Source: an uncultured Lachnospiraceae bacterium
Lineage (GTDB): Bacteria > Bacillota > Clostridia > Lachnospirales > Lachnospiraceae
Direction: 5' to 3'
DNA length: 15,008 bases
Assembly (NCBI GenBank): GCA_902803625.1
Contig: CADCQV010000049.1
Coordinates: 1-15,008, forward strand
Shown: positions 7,554 through 14,082 of the stretch, piece after piece
Position numbering within the stretch: position 1 is the first letter of the stretch
How the letters are laid out: the number at the start of each line of letters is the position of its first letter
Made by a program: the position numbers and the translations under genes
Notes under the pieces: generated by a model
What the model saw: only the letters and a program-made list of their open reading frames with translations
Told to the model about the DNA's origin: nothing
Databases searched by the model: none

Positions 7554-7656
7554 CCGCTTCTGTGGTATTATAAGCTTTAGGAAACTTTAGTTTATATACG
7601 GTTCTTCGTGCAAAACCGGAAATGTGCGCAGGAACTTACCTTAGAAGCGGTTTTTT
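7554..7656 (+). ncRNA. Candidate structured RNA: three-way junction ending in a T-tract (leader/attenuator or sRNA)
   Basis: Hand folding gives three helices. P1 pairs CCGCTTCT (7554-7561) with AGAAGCGG (7643-7650), then after a G-U and a U-U pair continues as GGTA (7564-7567) with TACC (7637-7640). P2 is a 12-step hairpin (7569-7580 with 7585-7596) with two U-U mismatches and a GAAA tetraloop (7581-7584). P3 pairs 7601-7612 with 7625-7635, with G-U pairs and one bulged C. Six T residues (7651-7656) follow P1 directly, so P1 could act as an intrinsic terminator. The ATG of the glycosyltransferase at 7660 is 3 nt beyond, with no normal ribosome site. It does not match purine, TPP or c-di-GMP riboswitch consensus sequences or SRP RNA as I know them. 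It is either an independent small RNA or a cis-acting attenuator. Confidence 0.55.
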
Positions 7657-7659
7657 ATT

Positions 7660-8712
7660 ATGATTAAGATCAGTGTTATAATTCCCTGCTATAATGTCAG
7701 CCTTTTTATCGACAGGTGCATGGAATCCCTTGAAAAACAGACCATAGGAATGAGCTCTCTTGAGATCATCCTTATCAATGATGCGTCAAAGGATGCGACC
7801 CTGGGAAAGCTTCTTCTATGGGAAATGAAGTATCCTGACAATATCTGTGTTATTCCCCTTGAGAAAAATGTTATGCAGGGCGCTGCGAGAAATATCGCCC
7901 TGAATTACTGTCACGGTGAGTATATAGCCTATCTTGACGCGGACGACTGGCTCGTTCCATCAGCCCTTGACAAGGTATACAGGGCTGCGAAGAAGAACAG
8001 GGCGGAAATAGTGAATTACCTCTCGAAGAAGGTTTACGGAGATCCTGCAAATGATGATCCTTCCACCAGGAGCGGGAAGAAGGACAGGATGATAGTCATT
8101 AACAGCAATGAGGAGAGGCTTCATTACTTTGCCCACGGCGATGCCCCGCTGCTCCGTGGATGCTGGGACAAGCTTTTCCTCAGGGAATTTGTGATGGATC
8201 TGGATCTTAAGTTTGCCGAGGGTGTATTTGATGAGGAAAGTCTCTTCACTACCCCTGCCTATCTCCATATGACCCGGCTGTATGAATTAAATGAGTACCT
8301 TCACCGGTATTTCCAGAATTCCATAAGCTCCACCTACAATCTTATGATAGATCTGAAAAGACGTGACGATAACGCAAAGACCTGGCTCGCCACCTATGAG
8401 GAACTGAAGAGAATGGGGGATCTGGAGGAGCAGCATGAGCTTATCGAATGGTTTTTCGTTATAAATTATTACATAAGGTCCTTCATCTTTGCTGAGTCAA
8501 GGGGAATAAAGTATGATGTCGAAACCGTAAACGGTATGCAGGAAACGGTGCACCAGCTTTTCCCGGACTACAGGAAGAATAAGACCCTTATGGAGATGAA
8601 GCTGTACCAAAAGGCTCTGGGGCTTGTGGACCTTGAGGTTAACGAGAGCAATATTGATGAATACAACGAAAAGTGGCTTGAGATCTGCAGGGAAAACCAG
8701 GGTGGAATATGA
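7660..8712 (+). CDS. Family 2 glycosyltransferase (GT-A fold), first of a tandem pair
   Basis: A 350-residue inverting-type sugar transferase, predicted cytosolic. It opens with the classical GT2 strand MIKISVIIPCYN and has the nucleotide-binding ILINDASKD region (37-45). It carries QGAARNIAL (73-81) and the metal/nucleotide-sugar binding DADD at 93-96 (YLDADDW). Downstream it shares RGCWDKL, AEGVFDEESLFT and DDNAKTW with the next gene, covering the acceptor-side half. The donor and acceptor are unknown; surface polysaccharide or flagellin glycosylation are reasonable guesses. The start is fixed by the family-typical N-terminus, yet the preceding 9 bases are TTTTTTATT and only a weak AAGCGG lies upstream. 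Its expression is therefore probably tied to the structured RNA at 7554-7656. It overlaps the next gene by 4 bp. Confidence 0.93.
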   Translation: MIKISVIIPCYNVSLFIDRCMESLEKQTIGMSSLEIILINDASKDATLGKLLLWEMKYPDNICVIPLEKNVMQGAARNIALNYCHGEYIAYLDADDWLVPSALDKVYRAAKKNRAEIVNYLSKKVYGDPANDDPSTRSGKKDRMIVINSNEERLHYFAHGDAPLLRGCWDKLFLREFVMDLDLKFAEGVFDEESLFTTPAYLHMTRLYELNEYLHRYFQNSISSTYNLMIDLKRRDDNAKTWLATYEELKRMGDLEEQHELIEWFFVINYYIRSFIFAESRGIKYDVETVNGMQETVHQLFPDYRKNKTLMEMKLYQKALGLVDLEVNESNIDEYNEKWLEICRENQGGI

Positions 8713-9752
8713 AAAAGGTATCGGTCATAGTCCCCTGCTATAATGCGGGACGGTATATCGACAGATGTATGGAAAGCCTCACGGGACAGACCATCGGAGC
8801 CGGTTCCCTGGAGATACTGGTTGTTGACGATATGTCTGAGGATGATACCCGCGACAGGATATCGGAGTGGGAAAAACGTTTTCCGGAAAGCATTGCATTT
8901 ATCCCTCTTGAAAAGCACGTAATGCAGGGAGCAGCGAGGAACATTGCCTTAAGCTATGCGGGCGGGGACTATGTTATGTTTCTGGATTCCGATGACTGGC
9001 TGCTGCCGGAGGCAGTAGAGCATATCTATGAAAAGGCGATAAAGTCCGGTGCGGAGATCGTTGGCTACCTTTCCAGAAACGCGACGGAATATGACAGCGG
9101 AGACAGAGACTATGAAACGGGCAGGAAAAATGAGCTTTTGAAGGTTATTGATACTGCTGACAGGATAAAGCTCTTATTTACCGGACGCACCATGAGGGGC
9201 TGCTGGGACAAGCTCTATAAAAGGAGCTTTGTATTAGATCATAAGCTCAGGTATGCTGAGGGGGTATTTGACGAGGAGAGCCTTTTTACCATACCCGCCT
9301 TTCTCGACGTAAAGAGATATTATCTTCTGAATGAGGAGCTGCACCGGTACTATGAGAATCACGGGAGCACGGTATTTAATCTTGTAAAGAAAGCGGAGCA
9401 CCGGGATGACAATGCAAGGACTTGGTTCGAGCTCTATCATTTTTTGAAGGACGGGGGCTATCTTGACAGGGACAGGATCGTTCCCGAGGCCCTTTTTATC
9501 CAGAATTATTTTAACAGGTCATTTTTGAATAATATTCCCAGAGGCTTAAGGTATGATGCACCCACGGTAAAGAGTATGCAGGATACCGTAAGGATCTTCT
9601 TCCCGGATTATAAGAAGAACCCTGTGCTTATGCAGATGAGAAGCCTTGAATACACTGAGAGGCTTATGGCCTTTGACACTGATTCCGGCGATATGGGGAA
9701 ATTTGAAGAGATCGTAAAGGAATTTGCAATAAATGTCGGTAACGAGCTATAA
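8709..9752 (+). CDS. Family 2 glycosyltransferase, second of a tandem pair
   Basis: A 347-residue paralogue of the upstream transferase, collinear with it without early gaps: VSVIVPCYN at the N-terminus, LVVDDMSEDDT (37-47), QGAARNIAL at the same positions 73-81, and DSDD at the same positions 93-96. RGCWDKL, AEGVFDEESLFT, DDNARTW and the C-terminal FFPDYKKNPVLMQM are also shared. The pair is best explained by tandem duplication followed by divergence, perhaps to add successive sugars. Translation is coupled through the ATGA overlap (8709-8712) with the upstream stop. A weak GGGTGG precedes the start. Donor and acceptor cannot be inferred. Confidence 0.93.
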   Translation: MKKVSVIVPCYNAGRYIDRCMESLTGQTIGAGSLEILVVDDMSEDDTRDRISEWEKRFPESIAFIPLEKHVMQGAARNIALSYAGGDYVMFLDSDDWLLPEAVEHIYEKAIKSGAEIVGYLSRNATEYDSGDRDYETGRKNELLKVIDTADRIKLLFTGRTMRGCWDKLYKRSFVLDHKLRYAEGVFDEESLFTIPAFLDVKRYYLLNEELHRYYENHGSTVFNLVKKAEHRDDNARTWFELYHFLKDGGYLDRDRIVPEALFIQNYFNRSFLNNIPRGLRYDAPTVKSMQDTVRIFFPDYKKNPVLMQMRSLEYTERLMAFDTDSGDMGKFEEIVKEFAINVGNEL

Positions 9753-10869
9753 GGATCTGTCGGTATGCATAATAACCAGGGATCAAAGGGAAAAGCTTAC
9801 GAAGTGCCTGAAGGCCGTAAAGAAGCATCTTCCTGATGCGGATATTGCGGTTCTTGACACGGGGAGCATTGACGGATCCCTAAGATACGCTGCAGCATTC
9901 ACCCGGAATACCGGAAGCTTTGACTGGTGCGACGACTTTTCAAAAGCGAAGAATGCCTGTATTGAGATGGCACGTAATGATCTTGTGCTGGTCATAGACA
10001 GTGACGAGTACGTGGAAGGGTTTACAGGGCCGGAGGAGGGTACGGCGGATATCATAGGGGGATATTTTGAGCACCCCGGAGCCGTTGGCAGGATAAGGCG
10101 GATAAACTCCTACATAAATGAGCAGGGCTTACGGGTGGAATACGGCGAATGGATAAACAGGCTTTTTGACAGGAGGCTTTTTCATTTTACCGGACGGATC
10201 CATGAGCAGGTTTCCTTACGAAGTCAGGGCAGCGGTAATGATATCTATGATTACGCTATGTACCGGACCGGGCTAAAGCTGTTCCACGACGGATATGACC
10301 TGAGCCCCGATGAGCTTGAAAAAAAGGCGGAAAGGAATATCGCACTTTTACAAAGGGAAACTGAGGAGCATCCCGGGGATCCCTATCTCTATTATCAGCT
10401 TGGGAAGAGCTATTACAGCGGGAAGAAAAAGGAAGAGGCCGTGAAAAGCTTTCGAAAGGCTCTGGAGCTTAAGCCTAATAAGGACAGGGAATATCTCACG
10501 GATCTATATTGCCTTACAGGCTACGCCCTTCTGGAGACCGGAAGGGCAGGGGAGGCACTGGAGCTTCTGACACCTCTTAAATCAGAGAAAAGATACGGCT
10601 CGGATGCGGATTTCCTGTTTCTCTATGCCATGCTCTTAATGAATAACATGCGTTTTGATGAAGCGAGGGAGACCTTCATCGCCTGCGCATCCCTGCCGCC
10701 CTCCTCAACAGAGGGGACAAACTCTTTTATGGCATGGTATAATGCGGGTGTTATTTCTGAAGTAACGGGTGACAGGGCAAACGCGATAGAGTATTATAAA
10801 AAAGCGGGAGAGTTTGAAGCAGCAAGGAAGAGTCTGGAGAGACTGGATTCAGAATCCGAAGGGGTCTGA
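9733..10869 (+). CDS. Family 2 glycosyltransferase fused to TPR repeats
   Basis: A 378-residue protein of a different GT2 branch from the two upstream. Residues 8-190 form the catalytic domain: LSVCIITRD at the start, VLDTGSIDGS (40-49), and the W-x-D-D-F-S-K-A-K-N signature (65-74). The DSDEY motif holds the DxD (D89, D91), with GRIHEQV at 154-160 and FHDGYD at 184-189. Such domains are seen in TPR-linked and SunS-like transferases. Residues 200-378 contain about four TPR units, e.g. DPYLYYQLGKSYYSGKKKEE at 216, which likely bind a protein acceptor or partner. The start at 9733 overlaps the upstream gene by 20 bp and has AAAGGA (9716-9721) 11 nt before it. The TPR half favours protein glycosylation, but that is inference. 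Confidence 0.92.
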   Translation: MSVTSYKDLSVCIITRDQREKLTKCLKAVKKHLPDADIAVLDTGSIDGSLRYAAAFTRNTGSFDWCDDFSKAKNACIEMARNDLVLVIDSDEYVEGFTGPEEGTADIIGGYFEHPGAVGRIRRINSYINEQGLRVEYGEWINRLFDRRLFHFTGRIHEQVSLRSQGSGNDIYDYAMYRTGLKLFHDGYDLSPDELEKKAERNIALLQRETEEHPGDPYLYYQLGKSYYSGKKKEEAVKSFRKALELKPNKDREYLTDLYCLTGYALLETGRAGEALELLTPLKSEKRYGSDADFLFLYAMLLMNNMRFDEARETFIACASLPPSSTEGTNSFMAWYNAGVISEVTGDRANAIEYYKKAGEFEAARKSLERLDSESEGV

Positions 10870-10930
10870 ATAGATATGATCCGGACAGGTAAATGCCGGC
10901 AAGCTATCTGGAAAGGATATTTTTGGATTG

Positions 10931-12496
10931 ATGAAACGAAAGACTGATGGACTACTCTTCAAGTGCGGGGTTCTTTTCTTTATTTTTACCGTGGTCACGC
11001 TTCTCTTATGCAGTATTATGATGTATATATCCCAGATGCAGTCATACAGGAAGCAGTGTCAGGACAATATCCGGATGATGGGAAGGTATCTCGAGAGCAT
11101 GATACAGAATGAGAAGCTGGAGTTTACCAACCTTCAGAGATACTTCATGGAAAACTACCGTGATATGGAAATACCCATAGACTTTGATGATTTCCATAGC
11201 AAGAAGAGCGAATTCGAGGTGCGTCTTTCCGAAGAGTTTCCGGGGAAAAACTTCGGTGTGGATATCGGCTTCGATGACCTTACCCCGGAGCTAAAGATGC
11301 TCTATGCGGAATGGACGCATGAATACTGGCTCCTTACCTTCGAGGATGCGGGACGGGACTTTAATCTGGCATATTGCTATTACCTCACGGTGGAGGAAAA
11401 TAATGACGGCAGCTATGAGGTTTACTATATGCTGGATGCCGAGAGGACAGAGAAGGAGGGCTCCGGCGGAAAGTATCTGCACCTTGCGGACCAGTATCAC
11501 CACACTCCGGAAAACCAGCCGGTGGAATGGAAGGCCTGGAGCACCGGGGAAGAGGTGGATGAGTTCCAGGAATGGGACAATGACTACGGCCATACCTATA
11601 CAAATTATGTTCCTCTTATCATAGATAATAACAAGATGGGGCTTATCTGCACCGAAGTGGATGTGGATGACGTAAATTACCATATTCTGCTGAACACTCT
11701 TAAGGAAATGTTCCTTGTCACCATAGTACTGGTGATATGCGTGCTCGTGACCCTGGCGCTCATAAACAGATTCTATATCCAAAAGATCGTGGGAATGTCC
11801 GGGATCGTGGGAAGGTATTCCTCTGACAAGGATTCGGACGTATCAAAGGAGCTCGATAAATTCAATACCAATAATGACGAGCTATCGGAGCTGGCGGGCC
11901 AGATATCCTCAATGATAGTCGAGCTTGACTTCCACATGAAGAATCTTATAGCGACCCATAAAGAGCTTACCGAAACAAAGGAGAGGGCAAGCTCCATGCA
12001 GGCCCTTGCAAATAAGGATGCTCTTACGGGCATCAGGAACAAGACGGCTTATGACCATGAGATGGGACTTATCGAAACGGGACTCAAGGAAAGTCCGATA
12101 GATTTCGGTATCGCGATGATCGATCTCAACTACTTAAAGAAGATAAACGACACTTACGGCCACGAGCAGGGAAATCTCGCCATAAAGAGACTGTGTCATA
12201 TAATATGTGTTATTTTTGACCACTCTCCCGTTTTCAGGATAGGAGGGGACGAATTCGTCGTGATCTTAAGAGGACACGATATGGAGCACTATGAAGAATT
12301 AAGGGACCGCTTCGAGAATGAGATGGTCATAATAGGGAACGATCCCGAGATACCGCGCTGGGAAAAGGTTTCCGCAGCCATAGGAGCTGCATTCTTTGAT
12401 CCGGAGAAGGATAAGAACGCAGCGGATGTATTTAAGAGGGCAGATACCCTTATGTATGAACGGAAGAAAGAAATGAAGGCTGTAAGAGTGGAATAG
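10931..12496 (+). CDS. Membrane diguanylate cyclase with extracytoplasmic sensor
   Basis: A 521-residue protein that should make c-di-GMP from two GTP. A transmembrane helix at about 10-35 is followed by a roughly 225-residue extracytoplasmic region rich in Asp, Glu, Tyr and Trp that I do not recognise. A second helix lies at about 260-281, then a HAMP-like/coiled-coil linker (283-350), then the GGDEF domain (355-521). The active-site signature RIGGDEF is intact (436-442), as are DALTGIRNK and the DLNYLKKINDTYGH segment. The RxxD product-inhibition site is absent at the expected place (FDHSPV precedes the motif). ATG 10931 is chosen; a TTG at 10928 directly before it is also possible, and AAAGGA (10912-10917) is 13 or 10 nt away. 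It lies 61 bp after the TPR glycosyltransferase with no terminator between, so probably the same operon. Confidence 0.93.
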   Translation: MKRKTDGLLFKCGVLFFIFTVVTLLLCSIMMYISQMQSYRKQCQDNIRMMGRYLESMIQNEKLEFTNLQRYFMENYRDMEIPIDFDDFHSKKSEFEVRLSEEFPGKNFGVDIGFDDLTPELKMLYAEWTHEYWLLTFEDAGRDFNLAYCYYLTVEENNDGSYEVYYMLDAERTEKEGSGGKYLHLADQYHHTPENQPVEWKAWSTGEEVDEFQEWDNDYGHTYTNYVPLIIDNNKMGLICTEVDVDDVNYHILLNTLKEMFLVTIVLVICVLVTLALINRFYIQKIVGMSGIVGRYSSDKDSDVSKELDKFNTNNDELSELAGQISSMIVELDFHMKNLIATHKELTETKERASSMQALANKDALTGIRNKTAYDHEMGLIETGLKESPIDFGIAMIDLNYLKKINDTYGHEQGNLAIKRLCHIICVIFDHSPVFRIGGDEFVVILRGHDMEHYEELRDRFENEMVIIGNDPEIPRWEKVSAAIGAAFFDPEKDKNAADVFKRADTLMYERKKEMKAVRVE

Positions 12497-12535
12497 CCGC
12501 AGTGAATATCATAGTTTAGGACATAGATAAGCAAT

Positions 12536-12600
12536 GGGTGCCTTGAATCCGGTACAGCCTCTGAAAAAATGCGGCACGGGATTCAGGGTGCCCTGTTTTT
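12536..12600 (+). terminator. Long intrinsic terminator after the diguanylate cyclase
   Basis: GGGTGCCTTGAATCC (12536-12550) pairs with GGATTCAGGGTGCCC (12579-12593) over 15 positions, three of them G-U. Inside, GT...GCC pairs with GGC...AC around an A-rich loop. TGTTTTT follows at 12594-12600. It would end the glycosyltransferase/cyclase operon before the symporter gene. Confidence 0.8.
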
Positions 12601-12648
12601 CGGAAAAAACGTCCTGTTACGTTAATGAGAGTATGGAAGGAGAACGAG

Positions 12649-14010
12649 GTGGACGGAAGGAGCAGGGAAACATTTGCATCGAGGATAGGTTTTATACTGG
12701 TAAGTGCCGGCTGCGCCATAGGCATAGGAAATGTATGGAAATTTCCATATGTTGCGGGGGCAAACGGCGGAGCGGTATTTTTGATGTTCTATCTTCTGTT
12801 TCTGGTGATCATGGGGATCCCTGTTATGACCATGGAATTAGCCGTGGGACGTGCCAGCCGGAAGAGCATTGTATCAGGCTACAAGGTTCTCGAGAAGAAG
12901 GGGAGTAAATGGCATATTCACGGCTGGTTCTGCACGGCAGGCTGCTATATTCTGATGATGTACTATACAACGGTATCAGGCTGGATGCTGGCATATTTGT
13001 ACAAATTTGCCAGCGGAACATTTTCGGGGATACAGCCGGATAAGGTTTCGGATGTGTTTACGGATATGCTGGAAAATCCTGTTGAAATGGGGATCTTTAT
13101 GGCGATAACAGTTGTTTTTGGTTTCGCGGTTCTAAGCCTTGGGGTACAGAAGGGCCTTGAAAGGGTGAGTAAGTATATGATGACCGGACTCCTGTTACTG
13201 ATTGTGGTTCTTGCCGTAAACAGTCTGACACTTCAAGGGGCCGGGGAAGGCATAAGCTTCTACCTTCTTCCGGACTGGAGCAGGGCTTTTGAGATAGGGC
13301 TCGGAAATGTGATATCGGCTGCAATGAGCCAGGCCTTCTTTACCTTAAGCATAGGTATAGGATCAATGGAGATACTCGGAAGCTATATGTCAAAGGATCA
13401 TACACTTACCGGAGAGTCAATAAGGGTATGTGCTCTTGACACCTTTGTTGCGGTGATCGCGGGGCTTATCATATTTCCGGCATGCTTCAGCTATGGTGTT
13501 AATCCGGATCAGGGGCCATCTCTTATTTTTGTCACACTTCCCACAGTCTTCTTAAATATGGCAGGAGGAAGGATCTGGGGAACGCTTTTCTTCATCTTTA
13601 TGACCTGTGCAAGCTTTTCTACGGTTACAGCGGTTTTTGAGAACCTTGTGGCCTGGATGACGGACAGCCTTGAATGGAGCAGGAGAAAGGCCGTTATTGT
13701 AAATCTTATCTTTGTTTTGATCGCCAGCATTCCCTGTGTTCTCGGCTTCAATGTCTGGAGCGGGCTTCATCTGATCGGAGACCGGAATGTGATGGATTCG
13801 GAAGACTTTATTGTCAGTAATCTGCTGCTTCCCGGGGGAGCGCTTATATATCTTCTCTTCTGTGTAACCGATGCCGGTTGGGGACAGGAGGAGTATCTGA
13901 AGGAAGTGAATACGGGAAAGGGTATCAGGATGCCCCGGGGGCTCATTCCCTATTTCCGTTATGTTCTGCCGGTACTGATCGCGATAATCCTGATAAACGG
14001 GCTTATTTGA
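12649..14010 (+). CDS. Sodium-dependent amino-acid symporter, NSS/SNF family
   Basis: A 453-residue inner-membrane transporter of the LeuT-fold family that couples Na+ entry to uptake of an amino acid or related solute. The hallmark first helix is present (SRIGFILVSAGCAIGIGN then VWKFPYVAGANGG), with Asn28 corresponding to the sodium-binding Asn27 of LeuT. The unwound sixth-helix motif FFTLSIGIGS is also present, as is the LDTFVAVIAGLIIFPACF segment typical of bacterial members. About eleven helices fit bacterial NSS length. The frame is open to an ATG at 12625 with no ribosome site. GTG 12649 has AAGGAGA (12637-12643) 5 nt upstream and gives the family-typical short N-terminus, so it is preferred. 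It lies after a terminator, but I could not identify its promoter. The substrate cannot be called; indole or branched amino acids are common for such proteins. Confidence 0.93.
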   Translation: MDGRSRETFASRIGFILVSAGCAIGIGNVWKFPYVAGANGGAVFLMFYLLFLVIMGIPVMTMELAVGRASRKSIVSGYKVLEKKGSKWHIHGWFCTAGCYILMMYYTTVSGWMLAYLYKFASGTFSGIQPDKVSDVFTDMLENPVEMGIFMAITVVFGFAVLSLGVQKGLERVSKYMMTGLLLLIVVLAVNSLTLQGAGEGISFYLLPDWSRAFEIGLGNVISAAMSQAFFTLSIGIGSMEILGSYMSKDHTLTGESIRVCALDTFVAVIAGLIIFPACFSYGVNPDQGPSLIFVTLPTVFLNMAGGRIWGTLFFIFMTCASFSTVTAVFENLVAWMTDSLEWSRRKAVIVNLIFVLIASIPCVLGFNVWSGLHLIGDRNVMDSEDFIVSNLLLPGGALIYLLFCVTDAGWGQEEYLKEVNTGKGIRMPRGLIPYFRYVLPVLIAIILINGLI

Positions 14011-14037
14011 CATCATAGGGAGGACTTAGTATATAAT
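14007..14037 (+). promoter_or_regulatory. Consensus promoter for the last EAL gene
   Basis: TTGACA (14007-14012) and TATAAT (14032-14037) both match consensus perfectly, with a 19-bp spacer that is longer than the preferred 17. The -35 contains the stop codon of the symporter gene (14008-14010). Transcription would begin near 14044, about 40 nt before the ATG at 14083. Confidence 0.6.
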
Positions 14038-14082
14038 CGTATTTACAGGGAAGTATAAATAAGATACGGAGGTTAGTGATAT

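Noticed and set aside
7563..7571. Extended -10-like TGGTATTAT upstream of the glycosyltransferase
   Set aside because: It has no -35 partner and its bases are better explained as helices P1 and P2 of the candidate RNA; it would also start transcription inside the structure.
7554..7656. SRP RNA or a c-di-GMP/purine riboswitch
   Set aside because: The conserved SRP apical loop, the GEMM core and the purine junction sequences are not present; only a general three-way shape and a GAAA loop are shared.
10872..10909. Intercistronic hairpin AGATA...CCGG / CCGG...TATCT before the cyclase gene
   Set aside because: Short stems separated by unpaired bases and no T-run; insufficient as a terminator, and no other function is evident.
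12595..12610. GTTTTTCGGAAAAAAC mini-hairpin as a separate terminator
   Set aside because: The stem is only A-T pairs plus one G-C pair, and it overlaps the T-tract of the stronger hairpin at 12536-12600.
12534..12908. Plus-strand open frame overlapping the symporter start
   Set aside because: It runs through the terminator hairpin and is out of frame with the clear NSS-family protein; its Cys/Arg-rich translation looks non-coding.
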